From contig NZ_JAPFBJ010000003.1 in NCBI RefSeq assembly GCF_030867385.1, positions 124,001 through 188,000 on the forward strand: DNA of 64,000 bases, written 5' to 3'. The stretch comes from Sphingobium sp. DEHP117. GTDB taxonomy: Bacteria; Pseudomonadota; Alphaproteobacteria; Sphingomonadales; Sphingomonadaceae. Below are positions 1 to 7,687 of this stretch, in pieces. Position 1 is the first letter of the stretch. Each line of letters starts with the position of its first letter. Made by a program: the position numbers and the translations under genes. The notes below the pieces were generated by a model, which saw nothing but the letters and a program-made list of their open reading frames with translations, made no database searches and was not told the DNA's origin.

Positions 1-2
1 CC

Positions 3-1085
3 AATCTCGCGCCCTCGCTCGATCTGCTGGCCGATGTCATCCTCCACCCCGCGTTCGACGCCAAGGAGCTGGAGCGCGTGCGCGCCGGGCTGCTCACCGC
101 AATCGCGCAGGAGCGGACAGACCCTCGCAGCCTCGCGCGGCGCACCTTCTTCCCGGCGCTCTACGGGCCGGAGCATCCCTATGGCGTAGGCAGCAGCGGC
201 ACCGGCGACCCCGCCGTAGTGGCGAGGCTGACCAGCCACGACCTCGCCGCCTTTCACCGCAAATGGCTGCGCGCGGATACGGCGGAAATCTTCGCCGTAG
301 GGGACATTACGCTCGCAGATCTCACTGCCCAGCTCGAAAGCCGCTTCGGCCCCTGGCCGATGACGCGCGACCTGCCCGGCAAAAAGGACTTCAGCGCCGC
401 GCCGCCCGCCGCCCGCCCGCGCATCATCTTGGTAGACCGCCCGCAATCGCCGCAGTCGATGATCTATGGCGGCATGATCCTGCCCGGCAAGGGTCGCGAC
501 GACATCACCGACCTCGTCGCAGCCAACGACATATTGGGCGGCAATTTCCTCGCCCGCATCAACATGGACCTGCGCGAGAGCAAGGGCTGGTCCTATGGCG
601 CCTATTCGGTGGTGGAGCGCAACGCCGAGAATATTGCCTATGTCGTCGTCGCGCCGGTGCAGGCGGACAAGACCGGAGAGAGCATCGCCGCCCTGCGCAC
701 CAACATCACCGACTTCCTCGGCGGCAAGGGCATCACCTCGGCCGAGCTGGAGCGCACGGTGAACGGCTCGATCCGCGAGCTACCCGGCGGCTATGAGACA
801 TCGGGCACAGTTCTCAGCCAGATGCAGCGGGACGCGCTGTTGGGGCGCCCCTTTGACTATGTCGAAAGCCTCGCCACGCGCTACAAGGCGCAGACCGCGC
901 CCGCGCTCGATGCCGCCGCCCGCGCCGCCATCAATCCCGCCTCGCTTTTCTGGGTCGTGGTGGGTGACAAGGCCGTCGTAATGCCACAGCTTGCAAAGCT
1001 CGGCCTTCCGGTAGAGATTGCGCCTGGGCAACCAAACGACTCAGGCAGCGCGCCTGCGCCCGCCGCGCACGAAGAGAGGAAATAA
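3..1085 (+). CDS. M16 (insulinase-like) peptidase, 3' part only
   Basis: The reading frame is open from base 3, so the gene enters the window from the left and only about the last 360 residues are visible. The fragment begins in the helical stretch after an M16 active-site lobe (LLADVILHPAFD) and includes the arginine/tyrosine-type signature RINMDLRESKGWSYG of the C-terminal lobe. M16 proteins are zinc peptidases, often secreted or periplasmic in this group, and many sphingomonad members are tandem-lobe proteins of over 900 residues. No HxxEH zinc motif is present in the visible part, which fits the second, non-catalytic half. The tail is rich in Ala, Pro and Ser. The next gene starts 2 bases after the stop. 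Confidence 0.85.
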   Translation, partial: NLAPSLDLLADVILHPAFDAKELERVRAGLLTAIAQERTDPRSLARRTFFPALYGPEHPYGVGSSGTGDPAVVARLTSHDLAAFHRKWLRADTAEIFAVGDITLADLTAQLESRFGPWPMTRDLPGKKDFSAAPPAARPRIILVDRPQSPQSMIYGGMILPGKGRDDITDLVAANDILGGNFLARINMDLRESKGWSYGAYSVVERNAENIAYVVVAPVQADKTGESIAALRTNITDFLGGKGITSAELERTVNGSIRELPGGYETSGTVLSQMQRDALLGRPFDYVESLATRYKAQTAPALDAAARAAINPASLFWVVVGDKAVVMPQLAKLGLPVEIAPGQPNDSGSAPAPAAHEERK

Positions 1086-1087
1086 GC

Positions 1088-1390
1088 ATGGCATCCGTCG
1101 ATGGCGCCTATGACTGCACCACCAAGACGCCGATGGGGGATCAGCCCAGCGTGTTCACCGTCATCAGCAACGGCGGCACCTTCCACGGCACCAATGCCGG
1201 GCCATTGGGCTCGCTCGATGTGAAGAACGGCACGGTCGATGGCAACATGCTCAAATGGACGATGGACATGATCATGCCCATGCCGATGACGCTGGAATGC
1301 GAAGCCGTGGTAGAGGGCGACCGCCTCACCGGCACCATTCAGGCAGGCGCATTCGGCGCGATGGCGATGACGGGGACGCGAAGAACCTAA
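1088..1390 (+). CDS. small hypothetical protein, probably beta-rich
   Basis: A 100-residue protein whose ATG lies 2 bases after the stop of the M16 gene, so the two are probably co-transcribed. The sequence alternates polar and hydrophobic residues with many Gly, Thr and Met (a DMIMPMPM stretch), suggesting a small beta-sandwich or barrel. There is no signal peptide, membrane segment or catalytic motif that I recognise. I do not know the family. GC-rich codon use matches its neighbours, which supports a real gene. Confidence 0.65.
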   Translation: MASVDGAYDCTTKTPMGDQPSVFTVISNGGTFHGTNAGPLGSLDVKNGTVDGNMLKWTMDMIMPMPMTLECEAVVEGDRLTGTIQAGAFGAMAMTGTRRT

Positions 1391-1433
1391 CGTTGGCGGC
1401 GCGGGGCCGCTTTAGTCAGCCGGGGGGCTGGAT

Positions 1434-1961
1434 ATGAGTGATCAGGGGTTGGTGAAATATGACGGCGTCGCGCGGGCGCTGCACTGGGTCATGGCCTTGG
1501 CCATCATCATCGAACTGCGGTTGGGCCTTACCAGCGACGCATGGGAAGCCAATCCTTGGGCCCCCGGCGTTCACAAGTCCATCGGCCTCACAATATTGAT
1601 GCTCACGCTATTTCGCCTGGGTTGGCGGTTGAAGCACACGCCCCCTGCCCTACCCGCAGATACGCCGCACTGGCAGGCGGTCTCGGCGCGAGGGCTGCAT
1701 ATCCTCTTCTACGTCATGATGATCGGCGTGCCGCTGTCGGGATGGATTTTCACATCCGCCGGGCCATATCCGCTCAACTGGTTCGGCCTGTTCGACATCC
1801 CGAAGCTCGCCGTGGTCAAGGGCAGCCTGCTGGCGGAGGCCGCGCACGAGGGACACGAAATCATGGGCACATTATTTCTGCCGCTGCTCCTGCTTCATGT
1901 CGGGGCCGCGCTCTATCATCACTTTCGCCTTAAAGACAAAGTGTTGAAGCGCATGCTCTGA
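1434..1961 (+). CDS. cytochrome b561 family protein
   Basis: A 175-residue integral membrane protein of the bacterial cytochrome b561 type, a di-heme b cytochrome that moves electrons between quinol and periplasmic acceptors. About four hydrophobic helices are visible, with candidate heme-ligand histidines at ALHWVMA near the N terminus, GVHKSIG, RGLHILF and the C-terminal LLHVGAALYHH. Length fits the family (about 170-190). The ATG at 1434 follows a purine-rich stretch. It stands alone, followed by about 125 bases before the response-regulator gene. Confidence 0.85.
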   Translation: MSDQGLVKYDGVARALHWVMALAIIIELRLGLTSDAWEANPWAPGVHKSIGLTILMLTLFRLGWRLKHTPPALPADTPHWQAVSARGLHILFYVMMIGVPLSGWIFTSAGPYPLNWFGLFDIPKLAVVKGSLLAEAAHEGHEIMGTLFLPLLLLHVGAALYHHFRLKDKVLKRML

Positions 1962-2087
1962 CAAACCGATACCCGTCGGCAACTAATAACTCAGTAAACA
2001 AGTGTAAAATTCCCGAAACACACAATGACACGGACATAATAGAACCATAAAGCCACGCGGAAATTCTGCCCATAGTTGGAGAGATTA

Positions 2088-2786
2088 ATGCGGGTCGCCA
2101 TTGCCGACGACGAAGAAACGATCCGTGAATTCATGGTCTCGCTGTTAAGCGACGGCGGGCACAAGTGCAGCACCTTCCGTGACGGAAGAGACCTGATGAA
2201 CGCCATGATGCGCGACACGTTCGACCTCGTCATCATCGACTGGATGATGCCGACGTCGAGCGGCCTCGAAATCCTGCGCTGGGCGCGTGAGACGCTCTCC
2301 CCCTGCCCGCCGATCATCATGCTGACCAGCCGCTCGGACAAGGCGGACGTAGCCGAGGCCCTCAATGCCGGGGCGGACGACTATATCATCAAACCCGAAT
2401 CCAAGAATGTGATCCTTGCCCGCGTCGAGGCGGTGATGCGCCGCACTACCCATCATCCCGAAAAGCAAAGCCGGGTGGAAGATTTCGGCCGCTACAGCTT
2501 CGACCGCATGACTCACAACGTGCTGCTCGATGGCGAGGAGATCATCCTCACCGCGCGGGAATTCTCGCTGGCGCGTTTGTTCTTCCTCAACCCCAACCGC
2601 GCCTTCTCGCGCGCCTACATCCTCGAAACCCTGTGGAACAGCGTGCCGGATCTGCCCACCCGCACGCTCGACATGCACATTTCGCGCATCCGATCAAAGC
2701 TTCGCCTCGGGCCGGAAAACGGCTATAGGCTTCAGACGATCTTCGGTCATGGGTATCGGCTGGAGGTGTTCGACGAGGAGGGGTGA
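2088..2786 (+). CDS. OmpR/PhoB-type response regulator
   Basis: A receiver domain occupies roughly residues 1-115. Its acidic pocket is DDEE at 7-10, the phosphoacceptor is Asp51 in IIDWMMP, and the conserved lysine sits in IIKPES. A winged-helix Trans_reg_C domain follows to residue 232, ending in the usual GHGYRLE wing. The ATG at 2088 is preferred over an in-frame TTG at 2076 because a GGAGAG ribosome site lies just upstream. The stop is one base before the ATG of the FecR/LysM gene, and the histidine-kinase gene follows with a 4-base overlap. The three genes therefore form one operon and this is very likely the kinase's partner. Confidence 0.9.
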   Translation: MRVAIADDEETIREFMVSLLSDGGHKCSTFRDGRDLMNAMMRDTFDLVIIDWMMPTSSGLEILRWARETLSPCPPIIMLTSRSDKADVAEALNAGADDYIIKPESKNVILARVEAVMRRTTHHPEKQSRVEDFGRYSFDRMTHNVLLDGEEIILTAREFSLARLFFLNPNRAFSRAYILETLWNSVPDLPTRTLDMHISRIRSKLRLGPENGYRLQTIFGHGYRLEVFDEEG

Positions 2787-2787
2787 G

Positions 2788-4119
2788 ATGTGGGGACCGG
2801 GGATAGCGGCTGCTTGCCTGCGCGCCCTCGCCCCGGTTTTGCTCGCCGTCGCCACTCCCGCTCTGGCGGAAGACACCGTTTCCTACGCCGTTCGCAAGGG
2901 CGACAGCCTCTATGCGCTTGGCCAGCGCTATATGGAGCGGCGGGATGACTGGCGCATCGTCCAGCGCCTCAACCGCGTCGGCAACCCGCATCGGATCCCG
3001 CCCGGCACCCGCCTCACCATTCCCACCCGCCTGTTGAAGGGCGAACCGCTCACGGCGCGTATCATTGCTTTCAAGGGAGCAGCAACCCTTGTCCCCGCAG
3101 CCGGACCGGGCGCGCCGCTCGCCAGGGGCATGGCGGTGCTGCCCGGCGCGCTGATCGAGACCGGCGCATCGAGCTTCGCCACGCTGGAGCTGTCCAACGG
3201 ATCGCGCATCGCCCTGCCGTCGAACACCCGCATCCGCGTTCGCGCGATGCGCCGCATCCTCCTTACGGGGTCGGTGGATTTCGATTTCCTCGTCGAACAG
3301 GGGCGGATCGAGACCAGCGTTGCGCCGCTGAAAGGCGCGGGGGATAGCTATCGCATCCGCACGCCCATCGCCACCGCCGCCGTGCGCGGCACGAACTTCC
3401 GCGTCGGCTATGAAGGCGGCGACGCACCCTCGCTCACCGAAGTGACGGAAGGCACCGTCGGCCTCGCGGCAGGCAAGGCGACGGCCGACATGGCGATCGA
3501 GCAGGGCTTCGGCGCCAGTGCCTCGGCGAACGGCACGGTTGAAAAGGAGGCGCTGCTCCCCCCTCCGGAGCTGATCGAACCGGGCAAGGTGCATACCGAC
3601 CCGCTTGTGACCCTCCGCCTCTCGGCCGTCAGCGGCGCGCGCGGCTATCATGTTCAGATCGCGCGCGACGCCGGATTCGTCGAACTGGAGCGCGAGGCGA
3701 CATCGCCCACACCCGATCTGAGCTTTGCCGACATACCCAACGGCCGCTGGTTCGTGCGCGCCACCGCCATCGCGGCAAGCGGCCTTGAGGGCATGCCGCA
3801 AAACTACACGATGCGCCGCGTGCTCGCCGGGATATCCGCCTCCGCCGAACAAGGAACGGAGGGCTGGCGCTTCGCCTGGTCGGGTAGTGGATCAGGCAAG
3901 CGGCTCTATCATTTCATCCTGAGGCCGGAGCGCGCGCAGGCTCCGCCGCTGGTCGATGAACCGGGGCTGGAGGCAGACTCGATCACGCTCTCAGACCTGC
4001 CGCCGGGCGTCTATGTCTGGCGGGTGGGACTGACCCAATATGAAGATGGAGACCGCGTAACCAACTGGCTGCCGCCGCAGCGGCTGATCGTCTCTCCGGA
4101 TACGACCGGCAAGCCGTGA
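2788..4119 (+). CDS. secreted LysM-FecR domain protein
   Basis: A 443-residue exported protein. An N-terminal signal peptide (ALAPVLLAVATPALA) is followed by a LysM-like repeat (YAVRKGDSLYALGQRY to PGTRLTIPTRL) that would bind peptidoglycan. A FecR domain follows, with TLELSNGSRIALPSNT and the hallmark IRTPIATAAVRGTNFRV. The C-terminal half looks like repeated fibronectin-type modules (VTLRLSAVSGARGYHVQIARD; LYHFILRPE). Unlike anti-sigma FecR regulators it has no cytoplasmic domain or membrane helix. The start at 2788 is the first ATG after the regulator stop, and the frame upstream is only a shadow. Its position between a response regulator and a CHASE2 kinase suggests a periplasmic sensing partner, which is inference. 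Confidence 0.85.
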   Translation: MWGPGIAAACLRALAPVLLAVATPALAEDTVSYAVRKGDSLYALGQRYMERRDDWRIVQRLNRVGNPHRIPPGTRLTIPTRLLKGEPLTARIIAFKGAATLVPAAGPGAPLARGMAVLPGALIETGASSFATLELSNGSRIALPSNTRIRVRAMRRILLTGSVDFDFLVEQGRIETSVAPLKGAGDSYRIRTPIATAAVRGTNFRVGYEGGDAPSLTEVTEGTVGLAAGKATADMAIEQGFGASASANGTVEKEALLPPPELIEPGKVHTDPLVTLRLSAVSGARGYHVQIARDAGFVELEREATSPTPDLSFADIPNGRWFVRATAIAASGLEGMPQNYTMRRVLAGISASAEQGTEGWRFAWSGSGSGKRLYHFILRPERAQAPPLVDEPGLEADSITLSDLPPGVYVWRVGLTQYEDGDRVTNWLPPQRLIVSPDTTGKP

Positions 4120-6020
4120 AGTCCCGCCGCCTCTGGCTGGAATGGCTGTTGATCGGGCTGGTGGCCAGTCTTACCTTGTACTTGGGCGAGCGGGCTGGAT
4201 TGTTCGAGCGCGCAGAGCGTCTGCTTTACGATGCCACCGCGCCGCTCCGTGCCGCCCCGCCCGATGACGCCATCGTCATCGTCGCCATCGATCATGCCTC
4301 GCTCGAACAGGTTGGCAGATGGCCATGGCCGCGCGATGTTCACGCGCGCATGCTGGCGCGGCTTCAGGCGGCGGGCGCGAAGGCCATCCTCTATGACGTT
4401 CTGTTTGTCGAGGCTTCGCCGCACGACGCGGCGCTGGCCAGCGCGATGCGCGAAGGCCCACCCGTGTTCCTGCCGGTATTGTTCGATATTCCCGGCCCCA
4501 ATGGCGCGCCCTATGCAGTCGAGCAGCCGCAGCCGGCACTGGCCAAAGCGGCGGCGGGCGTAGGCATCGTCAATCTGGAGCTGGATGGAGATGGCCGCGC
4601 CCGGCGGGTGGAGATGAAGGCGCGGGATGGGGCGCACTGGCTCCCCGCACTCGCGGAACTGGCCTATCGCGAGATGCGGAAAAGGCCCTCGCCCGCCTAC
4701 CCAGATGAACGTGCCGCAACGCCGTCAGTGTACGTGCCCTTCAACCCCACCGGCAGCTTCCGCACCATCGGCTTCGCGCAACTGCTGAATGGCGAAACGC
4801 CAACTGCTTTGCTCAAGGGCAAGACCGTGATCGTCGGCGCAACCGCCACGGGCCTCAGCGATCATTACGCCGTGCCGGGCAGCGCGGACCTGATGCCCGG
4901 CGCGGAAGTGCAGGCAAATCTGCTGAGCAGCTTGCTCAATGACCGTCTCATCACACCGGTGAGCCGGGATTGGGGGACAGCGTGGTCGCTCGTCCCGCTC
5001 TGGCTGTTGATGCTCGCCTACTGGCGGCTCCTGCCGACGCAAGCGCTCGTCGTCACGTTTACGCTTGCAGGCGCGCTGGTGGTCGGCAGCATTGCCGCGC
5101 TGGCATGGACGGGCCATTGGGTTTCGCCAGTAGCCGCGCTGATCGGGATAGCGATCGTCTATCCACTCTGGAGTTGGCGCCGTCTCAGCGCCGTCACCCA
5201 TTTCATCGACACGCAGGTTGAGGCGCTGCTCGCGCAGTCCGAACTTTCGCGCGCAATGCTGGGCGGACAGGGCGGAGATAGCATCGCGCGCCGCACCGAG
5301 CGCCTGACGCAGATCATCGCACTGATGCAGCGTAACGCTGCCGAACGGCAGGAGATGCTGCAATTTCTCAGCCACGACATGCGCGGGCCGCAGGCGGCGA
5401 TCATCGCCCTGCTCGACAGCGAAAACGCCGGTGAATCGCCGGAGCAGCGCCGCACCACCCGCGCCCGCATCCGCCGCCACGCCGAAACGACCCTGGCGCT
5501 GGCGGACAATTTCGTCCAGCTCGCGCGGCTGGAAAGCCAGCCACCGGAATGCGTCCCGGTGGACGTGGGCGACGCGATGGCGCAGGCGATCGACTTGATC
5601 TGGCCGCAGGCGCAGCCCCATGGCGTCCGCCTAGACCGCAGCGCGATGGACGGCGTGGAATGCTGGGTGCTGGGCGAGGACGCCACTTTGGTGCGCGCCT
5701 TTACCAACCTGCTCGCAAACGCGGTGCAGGCCTCGCCCGGCGGCGGCGTCATCCGCTGCGCCCTCTCGCGCGAAGGCGATTTCGCGCTCGCCTGCGTGAG
5801 CGATGACGGACCCGGCCTGCCGCCCGAACGCCAGGCCAATCCCTTCGCCCGCTTCGGCTATAGCGGCGCGGCGTCTGGCGTGCGCGGCTCGGGGCTGGGG
5901 CTCGCTTTCGTGGCGGCCGCGGCCCGGCAATGCGGCGGCGAGGCGCTGTATGCGCAGGGGCCATCCGGCGGCGCGCAGTTCACGCTGCGCCTGCCGGTTT
6001 GGGAGGAGGATGAAGCCTAA
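4116..6020 (+). CDS. CHASE2 sensor histidine kinase
   Basis: A 634-residue membrane sensor kinase. After one N-terminal membrane helix comes a periplasmic CHASE2 domain (about residues 30-280). Three membrane helices follow (roughly 285-355). The cytoplasmic kinase has the H-box FLSHDMRGPQAA with its phospho-histidine, the N-box NLLANAVQAS, and G-boxes DDGPGLP and GSGLGLAFV. It starts with GTG overlapping the stop of the FecR gene (GTGA), which indicates translational coupling. CHASE2 kinases sense unknown extracytoplasmic cues. The coupled secreted LysM-FecR protein and the OmpR-type regulator make a plausible three-part cell-wall or envelope sensing system. Confidence 0.9.
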   Translation: MKSRRLWLEWLLIGLVASLTLYLGERAGLFERAERLLYDATAPLRAAPPDDAIVIVAIDHASLEQVGRWPWPRDVHARMLARLQAAGAKAILYDVLFVEASPHDAALASAMREGPPVFLPVLFDIPGPNGAPYAVEQPQPALAKAAAGVGIVNLELDGDGRARRVEMKARDGAHWLPALAELAYREMRKRPSPAYPDERAATPSVYVPFNPTGSFRTIGFAQLLNGETPTALLKGKTVIVGATATGLSDHYAVPGSADLMPGAEVQANLLSSLLNDRLITPVSRDWGTAWSLVPLWLLMLAYWRLLPTQALVVTFTLAGALVVGSIAALAWTGHWVSPVAALIGIAIVYPLWSWRRLSAVTHFIDTQVEALLAQSELSRAMLGGQGGDSIARRTERLTQIIALMQRNAAERQEMLQFLSHDMRGPQAAIIALLDSENAGESPEQRRTTRARIRRHAETTLALADNFVQLARLESQPPECVPVDVGDAMAQAIDLIWPQAQPHGVRLDRSAMDGVECWVLGEDATLVRAFTNLLANAVQASPGGGVIRCALSREGDFALACVSDDGPGLPPERQANPFARFGYSGAASGVRGSGLGLAFVAAAARQCGGEALYAQGPSGGAQFTLRLPVWEEDEA

Positions 6021-6607
6021 TCCCTGCCCGCGCTCTGAACCAGCCGCGCGCCCGCTGGCCGCGCCATATCCGCGACCGCCAGCCGCGCAAGCCGGGGCAG
6101 CGCCTCAGCCAGCCTGGCATGACAATGCGCCTCTTCCGCAGATCCGGCATAGCGCGTGTCCCCGCTCGTCCGGTCCGTAATGCTGATGCTCACGCGCAGC
6201 ATCCTGTCCGCGCAGCTTTGCAACGGGCGGCGCTGCTTGGCAGGCGAAAGCGCCTCGCCTTGCCCCTTAGTCACGCCGATACCCGCCGGTCGTTCGGCAA
6301 GGCCCATCGAAAGCGCCTCGCCTTGCCCCTTGGTCACGCCGATACCCGCCGGTCGTTCGGCAAGGCCCATCGAAAGCGCCAATGGCGCGTCATCCACGAT
6401 GCGATACCCCTTCTCTCGAAGTGCATCCGACAAAGCAGCGCGCGCGTCTGCCGTCTGTGCCTGCACTTCCACAGGGAGCGGCGCCCACATCAGCGCCGTA
6501 TCGCTCGCCACCCCCGCCCCTGCCGAGCGCAGATGCGTCTCGACCGGCCCTGCACATGCAGCGGGGGCGAGAAGCAGGGCAAGGAACATACTTGGATGAG
6601 TCCGCAT
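6017..6607 (-). CDS. hypothetical secreted protein with a 21-residue tandem duplication
   Basis: A protein of about 196 residues converging on the kinase gene with a 4-base overlap. The N terminus is a signal peptide (MFLALLLAPAACAG) with a cysteine that could be a lipobox, though Pro at -3 is atypical. An in-frame ATG at 6607 is preferred over a TTG at 6613. The middle holds two perfect copies of a 21-residue unit beginning LSMGLAERPAGIG, produced by a 63-base tandem duplication. Two cysteines flank the last third. The fold resembles DUF4136-like periplasmic lipoproteins in general shape, but I cannot assign a family. No function is claimed. Confidence 0.6.
   Translation of the reverse strand: MRTHPSMFLALLLAPAACAGPVETHLRSAGAGVASDTALMWAPLPVEVQAQTADARAALSDALREKGYRIVDDAPLALSMGLAERPAGIGVTKGQGEALSMGLAERPAGIGVTKGQGEALSPAKQRRPLQSCADRMLRVSISITDRTSGDTRYAGSAEEAHCHARLAEALPRLARLAVADMARPAGARLVQSAGRD
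6245..6380. repeat. 63-bp tandem repeat inside a CDS
   Basis: Two consecutive 63-base units (6245-6307 and 6308-6370) differ at one base (CCCCTTAG versus CCCCTTGG). They are followed by the first 10 bases of a third unit. The unit is 21 codons, so the reading frame of the minus-strand secreted-protein gene is kept. The near-identity suggests a recent duplication by slippage or recombination. Confidence 0.9.
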
Positions 6608-6639
6608 GGCCAATTCTTAGCCGCCGATCATGGCACATG

Positions 6640-6834
6640 CTAGGGCGGGATTGAAATTCAGTTCAGATGGAGCCGGGGCCGCAGGCGACCGCAGGGCAAA
6701 AGTCTGATTTTCGAGCATCTTGAATCGAGGCACGTGACTCGATTCAACGCAGCGTACTCAAGGTACGTGAGCACCGAAGCACAGAAAATTGGGCTTTGCA
6801 GGCCCGTATGGATTGAATTTCAATCCCGCCTTAG
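6640..6834. mobile_element. MITE-like long inverted repeat abutting sufA
   Basis: The ends are inverted copies: 17 perfect bases (GGCGGGATTGAAATTCA at 6644-6660 and its complement at 6814-6830), extending to 21 bases with one mismatch. Inside, AAAGTCTGATTTTC near 6700 pairs with GAAAATTGGGCTTT near 6784, allowing G-T pairs. TTGAATCGAG and CTCGATTCAA (about 6719-6746) form a central stem. The flanks show ATG at 6637-6639 and 6835-6837, a possible 3-base target duplication. No ORF lies inside. The right end supplies the sufA stop codon. It could be a small non-autonomous element or act as a 3' RNA hairpin. Confidence 0.65.
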
Positions 6835-7193
6835 ATGGTGAAGCTCTCGCCGCAGCCGCAGCTGCCCTTGGCATTGGGATTGTCGAACACGAACCCGGCC
6901 GTGAAATCATCCTCGCGCCAGTCCATTACGCTGCCGACAAGATAGAGCACCGATCCGCCGTCGATGTAGAACACCCCGCCGGGCGTCACGATCTTCTCGT
7001 CGAACTTCGCCTCTTCGGTCACATAATCGACCGAATAGGCAAGGCCTGAGCAGCCCCGGCGCGGGGTGGAGAGCTTGACGCCGATCGCCCCCTCCGGCGC
7101 GCGTGCCATCAGCTCCGCGATACGCTTCTCGGCCGACGGCGTCAGCGTAACGGCGGCAGGCCGTGCGCGCGGGGTCTTGGTCTCTACGGTCAT
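6831..7193 (-). CDS. sufA: HesB/IscA-type iron-sulfur assembly protein (SufA)
   Basis: A 120-residue A-type carrier that accepts Fe-S clusters from the SufBCD scaffold and passes them to apo-proteins. The three conserved cysteines are visible: one in RRGCSGLAY and the pair in GSCGCGESF at the C terminus. The first ~15 residues are a variable leader. It is the last gene of the minus-strand SUF operon, 20 bases after the DUF59 gene. Its TAA stop lies within the end of an inverted-repeat element (6640-6834). The length is typical of the family. Confidence 0.92.
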   Translation of the reverse strand: MTVETKTPRARPAAVTLTPSAEKRIAELMARAPEGAIGVKLSTPRRGCSGLAYSVDYVTEEAKFDEKIVTPGGVFYIDGGSVLYLVGSVMDWREDDFTAGFVFDNPNAKGSCGCGESFTI

Positions 7194-7213
7194 AATCGTT
7201 CCTTAAGCCGTGG

Positions 7214-7687
7214 CTACAGCATCCCTAGTTCGAGTTTCGCCTCGTCGCTCATCAGTTGCGGATCCCACGGCGGATCCCAGACGAGGTTCACCTCCACATC
7301 ACCTGCCCCCGGCACCGCGCCGACGCGCAGCTCCACCTCGGCGGGCATACTCTCCGCCACCGGGCAGTGCGGCGTGGTCAGCGTCATCGTCACAACCACA
7401 TGGCCGTCGGTCACGTCGACGCCATAGATCAGGCCGAGGTCATAGATATTGACCGGGATTTCCGGGTCGTAAATCTCTTTCAGCGCCGCGATCACGCCCT
7501 CATACACGTCTCCGCCCGGCTCGCCCGGCGCCGCCTCTGCGGGCTGCTGGCTGAGGAAACCTTCGAGATAGTCGCGCTTGCGCTCCAGCTTGTCGGCCGC
7601 GCGCTCGCCCGCGTCCTCGACCCGCGCCTTGGGCGGAGGGGCCACCGCGTCCACTTCCTCGGTCATGATCTTGCGTTCCTCGTTCAT
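7214..7687 (-). CDS. sufT: DUF59/MIP18 family SUF accessory protein (SufT-like)
   Basis: A 157-residue protein with a low-complexity N-terminal third and a C-terminal MIP18/DUF59 domain. The domain carries ALKEIYDPEIPVNIYDLGLI and the TTPHCP motif with the conserved cysteine, plus a WDPPWDPQLMS tail. Such proteins assist Fe-S cluster maturation and are standard members of alphaproteobacterial suf operons. The ATG at 7687 overlaps the sufS stop (ATGA), so translation is coupled. PaaD is a relative, but the suf context argues for the SufT-like role. Confidence 0.88.
   Translation of the reverse strand: MNEERKIMTEEVDAVAPPPKARVEDAGERAADKLERKRDYLEGFLSQQPAEAAPGEPGGDVYEGVIAALKEIYDPEIPVNIYDLGLIYGVDVTDGHVVVTMTLTTPHCPVAESMPAEVELRVGAVPGAGDVEVNLVWDPPWDPQLMSDEAKLELGML

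Noticed and set aside
2587..3852. Minus-strand frame of 421 codons over the FecR gene
   Set aside because: No signal peptide or domain. The plus-strand LysM-FecR gene explains the sequence.
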